Origin: Lachnospiraceae bacterium | Lineage (GTDB): Bacteria > Bacillota_A > Clostridia > Lachnospirales > Lachnospiraceae | Assembly (NCBI GenBank): GCA_024683935.1 | Contig: JAIKXV010000116.1 | Location: 1 to 61,845, forward strand | Reading direction: 5' to 3' | DNA length: 61,845 nucleotides | Shown: positions 1 through 9,346 of the stretch, piece by piece | Layout: every line of letters starts with the position of its first letter | How positions within the stretch are numbered: position 1 is the stretch's first letter | Position numbers and translations under genes: made by a program | The notes under the pieces: model-generated | Database searches by the model: none | Seen by the model: only the letters and a program-made list of their open reading frames with translations | What the model was told of the DNA's origin: nothing

Positions 1-45
1 TGCCATAAATGATTCCTCCTTGATTGAACTTTATTTCTTAACTTA

Positions 46-1083
46 TCAGGTGTTAAGCCTGTAAAATACGTTTCTTATCTTATCCTTAAAATCCTTCCAC
101 ACATATCCGGCGTTACCGGCCCTTATCTGGTAAAAGGATCCTTCCAAAAATCTCCAGAGCTTTACAAAGGGATGTCCCCAGCCGTAGATCCTGTAGGTCT
201 TTTCCCTGTAGGGCGTATACTCCGAAATCCCTTCCGGGCATTTGATACCGGAAGTATCAAGGTCATAGCGCCCCATCGTAAAGAGCCTTCTGTAGCCCTT
301 CGGGATCAGGGAAATATCGTCCTGATAATGGGCCGCGCCCTTTACGACTCCGATATTGCTTATCATATTTACTTTGGGAGAAAGAGTGAGACCTCCCCTC
401 AGATACTGATTCGATATCAGCACCGTTTCAAAATGCGGATACCCCTTTTCCCTGTGCTTCCTGCATATATTAACGAGGTTCTTCATCACGCCGTGGCTGT
501 CGGCGTAGGACTGCACTGCGGAAACCTTTGCCGGATCATCCAGCCAGGAGTACTTTTCATCCCAGCCGTCAACGACTCTCTTCCAGGACGCCCAGCCCCA
601 GGTGAAGGTCGCCGATGTAAAAAGGATGTCCTCCTTTACTTCCGGCGTCTTTTCCATCGGATTGAAGCCGGAGATCAGCATGACTTCCGGATCATTTTCG
701 TAGCGGTCAAGCATTTCCCTGCAGAAGGGGATAAAGGTATCGGACGGAAGTACATCATCCTCCAGGACTATGCACTTATCCGTATGGGAGAAAGCCCACA
801 CATCCGCCCGGTAGCCGGCCTCATCCGGTCCCAGGTTTTTTTCATTATAATTCCGGAATACCTCGCACTCCCAGTCAACGCTTTCCGCGATCTCCCGGCA
901 TTTCCTGATCCCCTCCGGATCATCGGGATTTCCCGGACGGGGGCCGTCCTGAAAAAGGAAGAGCCTTGAGGGCTTCGCGCGGCGCACTGCTTCGAACACT
1001 TCCGAAAACTGCCGGTATCTGGTAAAAAATACGAGAAGAACGGAGATATCCTGAGCTTCTCCCTGCCGGGGCGTATTACTCAT
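46..1083 (-). CDS. Glycosyltransferase, GT2/GNT-I-like, cytoplasmic
   Basis: A 345-residue protein of the nucleotide-sugar-dependent glycosyltransferase type (GT-A-like fold). The N-terminus shows a beta strand followed by a helix that fits the first Rossmann-like unit (ISVLLVFFTRY, then a loop ending LFLFQDGPR). An acidic metal-binding motif VLEDDVLPS sits near residue 120 and is followed by the aromatic stretch TFTWGWASW, typical of hemolysin-like or GNT-I-like sugar transferases. No signal peptide or membrane segment is visible. The start is set at the ATG at 1083 because a GGGAG lies 9 bases upstream; it overlaps the stop of the upstream c-di-GMP gene by 8 bases, so the two are probably translationally coupled. 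The sugar and acceptor cannot be told. The link to a c-di-GMP gene suggests an exopolysaccharide or surface glycan, which is inference. Confidence 0.75.
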   Translation of the reverse strand: MSNTPRQGEAQDISVLLVFFTRYRQFSEVFEAVRRAKPSRLFLFQDGPRPGNPDDPEGIRKCREIAESVDWECEVFRNYNEKNLGPDEAGYRADVWAFSHTDKCIVLEDDVLPSDTFIPFCREMLDRYENDPEVMLISGFNPMEKTPEVKEDILFTSATFTWGWASWKRVVDGWDEKYSWLDDPAKVSAVQSYADSHGVMKNLVNICRKHREKGYPHFETVLISNQYLRGGLTLSPKVNMISNIGVVKGAAHYQDDISLIPKGYRRLFTMGRYDLDTSGIKCPEGISEYTPYREKTYRIYGWGHPFVKLWRFLEGSFYQIRAGNAGYVWKDFKDKIRNVFYRLNT

Positions 1084-4000
1084 CTCCGGCTGCTCCCTTG
1101 CTCCGTCTCCACTCGTCCTTGTCAAGGAGCATCACATAGAATACGCTGCCGTAGAATTCGCTTTCCACATATCTGCCGCAGTCGATCACTTCCTTTACAT
1201 TTCCATTCTTGGTGATGATCCTGTAATCCACGTAGTCCTTGCAGCAATTTACATCCTTATCGATCTGCGCCCAGATGATGTCGTCAACTATCTGTATCTC
1301 TTCCGGATGGACTATGCCGTCAAAGGTGCCTCCGGTGTATTCCATGAATTCTTCCATGTTGCTGCATTCGAACATCGTGATAAGCTCTTCATTGGCGTAG
1401 AGTATCTTCTTATCGTCATTGGCCTCATAGACCAGTATCGCTCCGGGCACATAGCGGGCCACGTTCTTTACGTTAAAGGCTAACTGCAGCCTCTTTGTGA
1501 GCTTGATCTCGGGACCGAACTGCCTGTAGCTGTGCTTGCCCTCGCTCTTTACATAGTAGAGCGCGGAATCCGCCTGCCTCAGTAGCAGGGACAGGTCTCT
1601 GCTCTGATCGGGATAGCAGGAATAGCCGATGGACATCCTGAAGGTATAATACTTCCCTTCGAACATGAAGCCGTGCTCCGATTCGGAGAGCTCGCGGATA
1701 TATCTCTCCGCTTCCTCAGCACCGGCACCTATTACGGCGACGCTGAGCTCATCTCCCCCGGTCCTCGCTATAAGGGCATTATCCTTAAATAAGTCATTGA
1801 GATCGGCCGCCAGGTTCCTTAATACCTCGTCTCCCGTTATATGGCCGTACATATCGTTTATTATCTTGAAGTCGTCAATATCGATAAGCACCAGAGTGAA
1901 GGGATCGTCGGGATGCTTACTTAAGTATTCCTCCATCTCCGTATGATAACCGTGGCGGTTCAAAAGTCCCGTGAGCTCGTCGTGGTTGCTCATTATATTC
2001 AAACGGTTCATAAGATTCGTTGCAACCATTCTCGCGGAGATGAAATAGGATATTTCTTCCAGGAGCCTCCTCGTGACCGCCGTCTCATTCTTGCGGAAAT
2101 TATCAACTCCCACAAAGCCCATCACATCATTCTTGTTGTCGAAAAGAGGAATGACTATGTAGGAGCTGATGCCTTCGGACGCAAGGAATTCATAGGCCTT
2201 CGGATCTATTTTACGTATGACCTCCGTATCATCAACGACTATGCAGCTCTCCTCTATAAAGGCAAATTTCAGGGAGCCGAGATCGATATTCATGAAGTCG
2301 GTGCTTCCCCTGTTCTTTCTCGGGAGCACTCCGTCCGCGCACCACTCATGCATGGGAGCGCCGTCGGGAGCCAGCATATATACCCTGGCGGGATTCAGCA
2401 CCCGTCCGAGCTCCGACAGTGATTTATTGATGCCCTTATCAAGATCACCGGTATTTAAGAAACGGGCGATCCTTATTATCGCATTATCCGCAGCATGTCC
2501 GCGGGTCAGGAGATCCCTTTCATTCTTCGTATCCTCAACAGGCCAGAACACAAGGTTGCAGCAGCCAAGAACCGAAGAAGGAGTGGCGATATATTCCATC
2601 CACTGGCCGAAGGAAGCTTCAAAGACCCTGCCGGTCACGGTCTCGCCGTTTGAAGCGCGCCCCGCGTATGATAGCCAGTCCGGAGTCCCTCCGTAGAATT
2701 CCTTATAGCTCTTCCCCACCAGATCTATTCGGCTAAGGCCCGAATACTCGCAGTATCTGTTATTTGCAAAGATGAACTTCACGTCGGCGGTGCCGCCGAG
2801 AGTCATCACCGGCCTTACTATAATGAAGGGCAGCGGCATATCCTTAAATACATCAGGAGTGTCAAGCGCCACCTCATCATCCGTGATGCAGGCCTGTACG
2901 GCTTCCTTGGCTTCCTTTAAGCGTTTCAGAAGGAGGAGGAAAAGCTCCTGCATGGAGTTCTTTTCGCCGCCGCTTACGAGCGCCGTGCTTACCGTAAGCC
3001 CATGCTTTGTATAAAGCCCCTTTATCTCCTCAATACACTTTTCAAGCCTTTCTTCCATGTCCGCGGAAGAAACACCCTTGTCGCATACCATGAAGGTACA
3101 GTTGCCGGTCTTTGCCACAGTGGCATTTTCGGAGAAGGATCCCCTGATGGTATCCGCCGCTTTCCGTGCGAGGTTTTCCGCTTCCTCTTTGCCGCTCTCC
3201 ACATAGATCCGCTTATATTCCGCGACCTCTATCATGGCGATCCCGTATTCTTCGCCGCTTATCCTGTAATTATCGTCAAAGCTCCTGAATACCAGGAAAA
3301 ATCCCCTGGAATTCATGAGCCCGCTTTCCATATCCATAAAGAGGGCGTGATCCAGCTCTTCGCCGGAATCCAGCACCGTATCCGTATCGATAAAGTATCC
3401 GATCAGTCCCTCTATCCTGCCGTTTTTATAAATGGGATATTTGGTGGCAAGGATATTTACCCTCGCTCCCTTGGCATAGATCTGTCCGGGGGAATTGTGG
3501 ATAATGGCGCCCTTTTCGATGACCTCGAATTCATCGCTTCTGTACTGGGTGTCATCCGGATGCCATCCCATCTCCTCATCATTCTTGCCTAAAATCTCAT
3601 GCACGGAGTCAAAGCCGTAGAACTCAAGGAAGGATTTGCTGGCACCGAGGAATCTCCTGTCATTATCCTTCCAGAAGTACTTGACATCCGAGATCTCCAT
3701 AAGGGAATTCCATAAAAAGCCGTCGCTTAACAGATCTTCCCTGTCCTCGCATTCGGAAGCCCTGTTATCGCTGGTCTTTTCTATACCCATTACCTGTCTG
3801 GACATCTCCACGAAGTCGGCCTGAGATTCACGCTCTATTATTGTTATGCAGATAACGACCTTTGTCCCGCCGGAACCGGGAACGCTGCTCAAACGGACTG
3901 ATGCCCATTTGTAAACGCCGTTGATCTTCATCCTGAATACGTTTAAGACCGCTCCCCTTCCGGGATTGGAGAATCTCTTCCTGATATTCGCGGGATCAAA

Positions 4001-5869
4001 GAACTGGCTGTATCTGTCCAGATCCGCATCATATACCGCACCCGAGTCCAGGAAACGCTTTATCACGCTTTCGTAGCGGTGGCTCTCACCCTCCGAATCC
4101 GAACCGTAATCGGACTTTACGATATGCACCGAATCGTTTTCAAGATCCACCAGGTATATATTGTTGAAGGAAGCGAGAAGATCCTTTGAGACATCCGTGA
4201 TCAGGCTCTCTCTCTCCTCGTCGGATCCCCGGTCTTCGCTTAAGTACATAAGGAGCACTGCCCCGGAGCCGTTGACCGCCGCGAGGCGGGTATCCAGCCT
4301 GAAATGACAGGAATTATGGGAAAAGAGCAGATCCTCTGCCTTTCCTCCTGCCCGGATGCGTTTGGCCGCTTCCCTGAAATCCTGTATCACCGCCGGATCG
4401 GCAATACCGTTAAGTATCTCATTTATTTCATGTCCCGAGCGGGATATAATCCTGTAGAACTCATTATTTGCAAAGAAGACATCAAAGGTTTCACCATCAA
4501 AGAGAGTTAAAGCCATGGCCTTCTCAGTGATGATATTTATAAGCCCCGCCTCCGCAAAGAGTTCTCTCTCTCCGGAGCCCTCTCTTTCTGCAGTCCTGCT
4601 GTCTTTGAAGGTCTTTATCGTGTCATCGAAGGTTTTTAAGCCCCCGTAATAAAAGCCCTGAACGATCTCACAGCCGATGCTCCGCAGGAATTCTACCTGT
4701 TCCCGGGTTTCCACTCCTTCGGAAATCGTGTGGATCTTTAAGCTCTTTGCCATGACAACGACGGATTCCACTATCTTCCTGCTCCGCTCGTTAAAGGAGC
4801 GCATGAGCTCCATATCCACTTTTACGGCGGAGAAACGGAAGTCGCTCAGCATATTTATCGATGAATAACCGTTTCCGAAATCATCTATGACTACAGAGAT
4901 GTTATATGCGTGGAGTCGTTCTATCTCTGATTTCAGGAGCTCAGGATCCCTTAAGACCGTTCTCTCCGTAACCTCTATTACTATAAGGGAGGTTTCTATC
5001 CCCGTATCATGCACGATGCCGCTGACGGTTTCCGGCACATCCAGCACCAGGAAATCCGCATAGGTCAGATTGACCGCAATGGGAAGGGGATTCAGCCCCA
5101 TGTCCGAGCAGCGTTTGATGTTGGCCGCGATCTCACGTATTACAAAGGTATCCAGCTTCCATGTCAGATTATTCTCTTCAAGCACCTGCACATAGACCGA
5201 GGGCTCTATATTTCCGCGGAAGGGATCCTCCCAGCGGGTCAGGGCCTCAGCTCCGCAGTATTTGTCGTTTAAGAGCCTGACCTGGGACTGGTAATAAACG
5301 CTTATATCGCCGTTTTTAATGGCGGAATCAATATTTTCAACGACAAAAGAACGGATATCCATTGTCTCATCCATTTTGCTGTCGAAGTAGAATATCCCGG
5401 ACGTATTTCCCGTGCCCCCGTTAAGGCAGGCGAATTTAGCCTTCTCGCAGGCATTCTCCATTTTGTCCCTGTTTCTCTTATAGCCGTTATAAACCCCGGC
5501 TTTTACCGTGATCTTGCTTTTCCCCGCAAGGGAACGCATATCGTTTATGATGGCAGGGATATCCTCAGAAAGCCCGCTGTTATCCGCAAAGGCATAAAAA
5601 CAGAAGCCCCCGGAACGGGAACTGCCTGAATCACCGAAATACTTACGAAGGAGTTCCGCAAAGGCCTTTAATTTCCGCTCTCCCTCCTCTTCGCCATATC
5701 TGGCAATCAGGGGTCTTAAACCCTCCAGATCAAAATAGATCATTGCGGGATCCATGCCCTTTTCACAGGCATCGCGGAAGTATTCCTCTGCATTCTTCAT
5801 AAAGACCGCCGTTACAGGAAGGCGGGTCAGATTGTCATATTGATTTGCCTTTTCGTCCTTTTCAAACAT
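1076..5869 (-). CDS. Giant GGDEF/EAL c-di-GMP enzyme with PAS and GAF sensors
   Basis: A 1597-residue multidomain signalling protein, probably cytoplasmic since no membrane segment is seen. Order by eye: a degenerate GGDEF-like domain (about 10-165; the signature position reads RSGGFCFY), an EAL phosphodiesterase domain (about 170-425, EAL at 208-210, DDFGNGYSS at 329-337, KVD at 350-352, EGVET at 384-388, QGFYYG near 404), PAS-like segments (about 430-660 and 680-800), a second degenerate GGDEF-like domain (about 820-970), another PAS, a GAF-like domain (about 1145-1285), a C-terminal GGDEF with an intact-looking GGDEL near 1370, and a last PAS-like domain. The EAL catalytic residues are largely kept, so hydrolysis of c-di-GMP is likely and synthesis possible. 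Two opposing activities in one chain imply sensor-controlled switching. It is transcribed with the downstream glycosyltransferase and is divergent from a chemoreceptor. Confidence 0.9.
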   Translation of the reverse strand: MFEKDEKANQYDNLTRLPVTAVFMKNAEEYFRDACEKGMDPAMIYFDLEGLRPLIARYGEEEGERKLKAFAELLRKYFGDSGSSRSGGFCFYAFADNSGLSEDIPAIINDMRSLAGKSKITVKAGVYNGYKRNRDKMENACEKAKFACLNGGTGNTSGIFYFDSKMDETMDIRSFVVENIDSAIKNGDISVYYQSQVRLLNDKYCGAEALTRWEDPFRGNIEPSVYVQVLEENNLTWKLDTFVIREIAANIKRCSDMGLNPLPIAVNLTYADFLVLDVPETVSGIVHDTGIETSLIVIEVTERTVLRDPELLKSEIERLHAYNISVVIDDFGNGYSSINMLSDFRFSAVKVDMELMRSFNERSRKIVESVVVMAKSLKIHTISEGVETREQVEFLRSIGCEIVQGFYYGGLKTFDDTIKTFKDSRTAEREGSGERELFAEAGLINIITEKAMALTLFDGETFDVFFANNEFYRIISRSGHEINEILNGIADPAVIQDFREAAKRIRAGGKAEDLLFSHNSCHFRLDTRLAAVNGSGAVLLMYLSEDRGSDEERESLITDVSKDLLASFNNIYLVDLENDSVHIVKSDYGSDSEGESHRYESVIKRFLDSGAVYDADLDRYSQFFDPANIRKRFSNPGRGAVLNVFRMKINGVYKWASVRLSSVPGSGGTKVVICITIIERESQADFVEMSRQVMGIEKTSDNRASECEDREDLLSDGFLWNSLMEISDVKYFWKDNDRRFLGASKSFLEFYGFDSVHEILGKNDEEMGWHPDDTQYRSDEFEVIEKGAIIHNSPGQIYAKGARVNILATKYPIYKNGRIEGLIGYFIDTDTVLDSGEELDHALFMDMESGLMNSRGFFLVFRSFDDNYRISGEEYGIAMIEVAEYKRIYVESGKEEAENLARKAADTIRGSFSENATVAKTGNCTFMVCDKGVSSADMEERLEKCIEEIKGLYTKHGLTVSTALVSGGEKNSMQELFLLLLKRLKEAKEAVQACITDDEVALDTPDVFKDMPLPFIIVRPVMTLGGTADVKFIFANNRYCEYSGLSRIDLVGKSYKEFYGGTPDWLSYAGRASNGETVTGRVFEASFGQWMEYIATPSSVLGCCNLVFWPVEDTKNERDLLTRGHAADNAIIRIARFLNTGDLDKGINKSLSELGRVLNPARVYMLAPDGAPMHEWCADGVLPRKNRGSTDFMNIDLGSLKFAFIEESCIVVDDTEVIRKIDPKAYEFLASEGISSYIVIPLFDNKNDVMGFVGVDNFRKNETAVTRRLLEEISYFISARMVATNLMNRLNIMSNHDELTGLLNRHGYHTEMEEYLSKHPDDPFTLVLIDIDDFKIINDMYGHITGDEVLRNLAADLNDLFKDNALIARTGGDELSVAVIGAGAEEAERYIRELSESEHGFMFEGKYYTFRMSIGYSCYPDQSRDLSLLLRQADSALYYVKSEGKHSYRQFGPEIKLTKRLQLAFNVKNVARYVPGAILVYEANDDKKILYANEELITMFECSNMEEFMEYTGGTFDGIVHPEEIQIVDDIIWAQIDKDVNCCKDYVDYRIITKNGNVKEVIDCGRYVESEFYGSVFYVMLLDKDEWRRSKGAAGDE

Positions 5870-5887
5870 CGTCTCAGTTTAATTCGC

Positions 5888-5932
5888 AAGTCAAATGACT
5901 GTTTGAACAAGTTCAAAAGTCATTTTGACTTT
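5888..5932 (-). promoter_or_regulatory. Long imperfect palindrome in the 5' leader of the c-di-GMP gene
   Basis: The two arms (about 5888-5908 and 5911-5932) match as an inverted repeat over some 20 pairs with one bulged base on each side; the core reads TTTGAAC, two bases, GTTCAAA. It lies between the predicted start of transcription (about 5942) and the start codon at 5869, so it would fold as a hairpin filling most of a short leader of about 70 bases. It could instead be a protein-binding operator. It does not resemble a c-di-GMP riboswitch that I know. Confidence 0.6.
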
Positions 5933-5948
5933 TGGTGTTAGTTTCATT

Positions 5949-5978
5949 ATTTTACAACATCACTCTCATTTCCGTCAA
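5949..5978 (-). promoter_or_regulatory. Sigma-A-like promoter for the c-di-GMP gene
   Basis: Read on the minus strand: -35 TTGACG (5973-5978), an 18-base spacer, -10 TAAAAT (5949-5954). Five of six bases match the consensus in each box. Transcription would begin near 5942 and run into the palindromic leader. Confidence 0.6.
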
Positions 5979-5984
5979 AATATA

Positions 5985-5993
5985 TGTTATAAT
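5985..5993 (+). promoter_or_regulatory. Extended -10 promoter for the chemoreceptor gene
   Basis: TGTTATAAT, a perfect TATAAT with the TGn extension, about 60 bases before the start codon at 6053. No good -35 is present at the right distance. I looked for a sigma-D motility promoter here and found none. It is back to back with the promoter of the divergent c-di-GMP gene. Confidence 0.55.
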
Positions 5994-6052
5994 TCAGTGG
6001 TCATGTCTTATGGAAGGTAATCTTCTCTGTCTTAATTTCGAAAGGAGCGGGT

Positions 6053-8125
6053 ATGAAAGGAAAAAGAAAGGGATTGAGTTTAAAAGCAAAAATGCTTCTC
6101 GGCATCCTGCCCATCGTACTGATAGGGCTTGTGATCGTTACCATGGTTAGCACCAGCCAGGCCGGGAACAGCATAACCTCCCTCACGGAGGATAAGGCCG
6201 GGGAAATGCTCCAGGGCAATATCAACAGCATTGATTCCACCCTGCAGGAATTCCGTACCACGGCACTGACGCTGTCACGTTCCGTGGCCGCCACATACAA
6301 GACCACCGACCTCGCCACATACGAGGATATGTTCTCCAAGGTTGTAATGGATAATGATTCCGTTCTCGGCAGCGGCATCTGGTTCGAGCCCGGTTTATAC
6401 CAGGGCCAGGAATTTGCCGGACCCTACTGGACAAAGGACGGAAACGGCGGGGTTTACTATACGGATGAATATTCAAACGCCGAATACAACTATCCCGTTC
6501 AGGAATACTACCTGAATGCAAAGTCCATGACCACGATGGACGCCATCATCACAGATCCCTACTATGATCCGTCCAGCGGCCACATAATGGCCACCTGTTC
6601 AGCCCCCATGTTCAATTCCGAAGGGGAATTCATAGGATGTATCACCGTTGACACGGAGCTTACCCAGATACAGGAAATAGTTTCCGTTATGAAGCTCGGA
6701 AACGATTCCTCCGCAATGCTCTTTGATTCCACGGGAATCTTCCTCTATGACACCGACGAATCAAAGATGGACGGCACCTGCACCATAGAAAACGATTCCA
6801 ACACTACTCTGTCAGCCCTGGCGCCCACTATCATGAGCACCGAAAAGGGAACTGCCGCATATAAGGTAAACGGCGCGGAATACGAGATTTTCTACTCAAC
6901 GATACCCGAAGTAAACTGGAAGCTGCTCCTCACCTTAAGAAAGAGCGAGATCGAAGCTGCCACCGCAAAGATCATGAGAACTTCAGCCATCATCTGTGTT
7001 GTTGCGATCCTGATCTGCGGCGCTGTCATCCTCCTTCTGGTAAGCAGTATTTCAAAGAGCGTTGACAGGGTCAAGAAATTTGCAGGAGAACTTGCAAAGG
7101 GCGACTTCACCGTTGACAAGATCGTATCGAAGAGCGGGGATGAACTGGGACAGATGTCCGATTCCCTTAACGATATGTACGAGAGTAATAAGAGTGTTAT
7201 CGGGCAGGTTTCCGACGAGTCCGTGAAGATCAGCGAAGCGAGCTCCTCACTTTCCGGAATGGCGGACCAGCTTTCCACCGACTTTGAGCAGATCCGGAAT
7301 AACATGAGCGGAGTTAATGACGCTATGATGAGCGCATCTGCCGCCACTGAGGAGATCAACGCATCCGTTGAGGAAGTAAACGCATCCGTACAGCTCCTTT
7401 CCCAGGAAGCAAACGAAACAAAGCAGAATGCGGATGTTATACATGAGAGAGCCCGTCAGATAGAGAGGAATTCCAGAAAGGCCTACGACGCAGCGATAAG
7501 CACCGCAAAGGCCAGGGAAGATGATGTAAAGCTCGCAAACGAAAAGGCTGCCATAGTAAATCAGATCGGATCCCTGGCGGATTCCATCGCAAATATCGCA
7601 GACCAGATAAATCTCCTTTCCCTCAATGCTTCCATCGAGGCCGCGAGAGCCGGGGAACACGGAAAAGGCTTTGCGGTTGTGGCATCTGAGATCAATAAGC
7701 TCGCACTCGATACCGCAGAAGCCGTGGAACAGATTCAGGGCACCGTCGGTGAGGTTCAGGTTGCATTCTCAGGTCTCCTTGAGTCCACCAATGAGCTGCT
7801 GACCTTCATGACCACGACGGTTTCCAATGACTATAACGACTTTATCAATATGGCTAACCAGTACGGCACCGACGCCGCTTCCTTCGGAGAAGAATCCGAG
7901 CAGATCGCGGAGATGGTACAGACGATACGTGAGGCCATGGGAGAAGTCAGTGACGCCATCCAGAATATCGCAGAATCCACCCAGGAGACTGCGGAGCGCT
8001 CTACCAACGTTACCGATACCGTTGAGAGCGTAGGATATGTGGTCGACAACGTAACTGATATGTCCGGCAAGCAGAACACGATAGCGGCTTCGCTTACTGA
8101 GGTTGTTGGGAAATTCAAGCTGTGA
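6053..8125 (+). CDS. Methyl-accepting chemotaxis protein with dCache sensor
   Basis: A 690-residue transmembrane chemoreceptor. A short basic N-terminus is followed by TM1 (about 14-33), a large extracytoplasmic domain of the dCache type (about 40-305), TM2 (about 310-335), a HAMP linker (about 336-390) and the long cytoplasmic coiled-coil signalling domain. The conserved hairpin tip that contacts CheA and CheW is clear near residues 519-535 ([16 protein letters not shown]). The ligand is presumably a small molecule such as an amino acid, but the sequence does not identify it. AAAGGAG lies a few bases before the ATG. It is divergent from the giant GGDEF/EAL gene, so chemotaxis and c-di-GMP control sit together. 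No che or flagellar genes are in the window. Confidence 0.95.
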   Translation: MKGKRKGLSLKAKMLLGILPIVLIGLVIVTMVSTSQAGNSITSLTEDKAGEMLQGNINSIDSTLQEFRTTALTLSRSVAATYKTTDLATYEDMFSKVVMDNDSVLGSGIWFEPGLYQGQEFAGPYWTKDGNGGVYYTDEYSNAEYNYPVQEYYLNAKSMTTMDAIITDPYYDPSSGHIMATCSAPMFNSEGEFIGCITVDTELTQIQEIVSVMKLGNDSSAMLFDSTGIFLYDTDESKMDGTCTIENDSNTTLSALAPTIMSTEKGTAAYKVNGAEYEIFYSTIPEVNWKLLLTLRKSEIEAATAKIMRTSAIICVVAILICGAVILLLVSSISKSVDRVKKFAGELAKGDFTVDKIVSKSGDELGQMSDSLNDMYESNKSVIGQVSDESVKISEASSSLSGMADQLSTDFEQIRNNMSGVNDAMMSASAATEEINASVEEVNASVQLLSQEANETKQNADVIHERARQIERNSRKAYDAAISTAKAREDDVKLANEKAAIVNQIGSLADSIANIADQINLLSLNASIEAARAGEHGKGFAVVASEINKLALDTAEAVEQIQGTVGEVQVAFSGLLESTNELLTFMTTTVSNDYNDFINMANQYGTDAASFGEESEQIAEMVQTIREAMGEVSDAIQNIAESTQETAERSTNVTDTVESVGYVVDNVTDMSGKQNTIAASLTEVVGKFKL

Positions 8126-8141
8126 AAAAAAAGATAAAACA

Positions 8142-8173
8142 AAAAGGGCGCCCCGGAAAACCGGAGCGCCTTT
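8142..8173. terminator. Bidirectional intrinsic terminator
   Basis: A 10-pair GC-rich stem with one mismatch (8147-8156 with 8161-8170) and an AAAA loop between two convergent genes. On the plus strand a short T run follows; on the minus strand a longer T-rich tract follows, so it should end the DUF975-like gene's transcript well and also serve the chemoreceptor gene. Confidence 0.8.
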
Positions 8174-8188
8174 AATTCTTGCGACTCT

Positions 8189-8218
8189 TTGTCATTCTGA
8201 GCGAAGCGAAGAATCTTT
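8189..8218 (+). repeat. Dispersed 30-base repeat, copy 1
   Basis: Begins TTGTCATTCTGAGCG and ends GAAGAATCTTT. The same 30 bases occur in reverse complement at 38741-38770. It lies between a terminator and the end of the DUF975-like gene, outside coding sequence. I recall similar short elements scattered between genes in many bacteria, but their role is not something I can state. Confidence 0.75.
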
Positions 8219-8229
8219 GTTAAATCTTT

Positions 8230-8940
8230 TTATTCCTGAACCACAATGTTGTTCTCATCGCGGATGGCCTTGTATAGCTCTGCGCATGCGCAGTTATAAT
8301 AAGGACCCACATAAAGGACTTCCAGAATACCGCAGGTAATAAGGGAGAGCAGCCACCATCCCACAAAGGAAATATCAAAGCAGAATGCCTTCCACTTATT
8401 GCCCTTCATATACTGCCTTGAAAGAGTGATGGCTTCCGTTCCCTTCAGATCGGGATTTTCCGCCATGATATAGGGTACAAGCCTGTAAGAATAGATCTTC
8501 ACAAATCCCGGAATTATAAACACACAGAACCAGAGTCCCAGGAAAAGATCCGTAAGGAACATAGTAAGAACGTTATTCATCCAGCTCGGCTGAAAAGCTC
8601 TTCCCACCTCCCCGAGCTGCGCAGGTGCCTCGCTGTTCTTTATAAAGAAATTCCGACATCCGACATAAAGGGGATTGAAGAGAAATACCTTGAGAACGAA
8701 TCCCGCTATCATAATGATAACAGCGATACTTACTACCGCTGCCATAATGGCCACAAGAGCCTCGGGCGCGATACCGGAATTCTTTACCGCATCACCGGCA
8801 TTTTTTGAAACATTCGATCCCGTATAAGCTCCGCTTCCTCCTGCAAGTACAGTCATGATAAGAGAAACGACTACAGCCATCCCATAATTGGCCTTCATGG
8901 CCGCCTTCCCTCTCTCCTTTAATTCAACTCTGTTCCACAT
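8230..8940 (-). CDS. DUF975-like integral membrane protein
   Basis: A 236-residue membrane protein with about five to six hydrophobic segments and a short charged N-terminus beginning MWNRVELKERGKAAMKANY, the usual opening of DUF975 proteins (segments near 20-42, 70-100, 125-150, 160-190 and 195-215). AGGAGG lies about 11 bases before the ATG. It is the last gene of a three-gene same-strand set after an ECF sigma factor and a small double-glycine protein. The biochemical function of the family is not established; the set could be a stress or peptide-export unit, which is inference. Confidence 0.8.
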   Translation of the reverse strand: MWNRVELKERGKAAMKANYGMAVVVSLIMTVLAGGSGAYTGSNVSKNAGDAVKNSGIAPEALVAIMAAVVSIAVIIMIAGFVLKVFLFNPLYVGCRNFFIKNSEAPAQLGEVGRAFQPSWMNNVLTMFLTDLFLGLWFCVFIIPGFVKIYSYRLVPYIMAENPDLKGTEAITLSRQYMKGNKWKAFCFDISFVGWWLLSLITCGILEVLYVGPYYNCACAELYKAIRDENNIVVQE

Positions 8941-8971
8941 CTAACCAATACCTCCTTTTTTATAAGGGTTC

Positions 8972-9286
8972 TCAGATCCCGTTTATCCATTGATGACAAT
9001 TCCGGCAGAGTCCCTTTGCCCCCTTGTAAATATCCACAGTACGCTTTGTCTCTTCTTGCGTTTTGGGATCCTTGCTGCAATGCGGGCAAATCATATCAAC
9101 GGTTCCTAAAATACTCCCATCTTCTGTATTCTGTCCGCCGGCCGCAAATTCCAGCTCGTCGTCAGAAAGCTTTTTGAAACGCTTAGACGCCTTCAATGTG
9201 TCATTTATAACCCCCTGCAGCTTCGGTTCCTCTTCGAACCTCTGCAGATCGAATATTGCTCTAAGCTTACTACCGGTACCTTTCAT
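8972..9286 (-). CDS. Small protein with double-glycine leader and Cys4 tail
   Basis: A 104-residue protein. Residues 40-51 read LSDDELEFAAGG, matching the double-glycine leader motif (LS-x-x-E-L-x-x-V/A-x-GG) of bacteriocin and RiPP precursors that are cut after GG by C39-type peptidases. The 53 residues after the GG contain CPHC (67-70) and CRNC (94-97), a zinc-ribbon-like pair, followed by HQW. The N-terminus contains FDLQRF. GGAGG lies close before the ATG. The upstream gene is an ECF sigma factor and the downstream one a DUF975-like membrane protein. No C39 peptidase or RiPP-modifying enzyme is visible in the window, so the leader motif alone does not prove export. Alternatively it is a cytoplasmic zinc-binding regulator of the sigma factor. 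Confidence 0.7.
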   Translation of the reverse strand: MKGTGSKLRAIFDLQRFEEEPKLQGVINDTLKASKRFKKLSDDELEFAAGGQNTEDGSILGTVDMICPHCSKDPKTQEETKRTVDIYKGAKGLCRNCHQWINGI

Positions 9287-9346
9287 ATCCTTTCCCTCCG
9301 TGTGGTATTAAGACCTAATATGGCCGCGTTCAGTCTCTTTGGTAAT

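Noticed and set aside
5932..6052. Sigma-D promoter before the chemoreceptor gene
   Set aside because: No TAAA-N15-GCCGATAA-like pair; only an extended -10 TATAAT is present.
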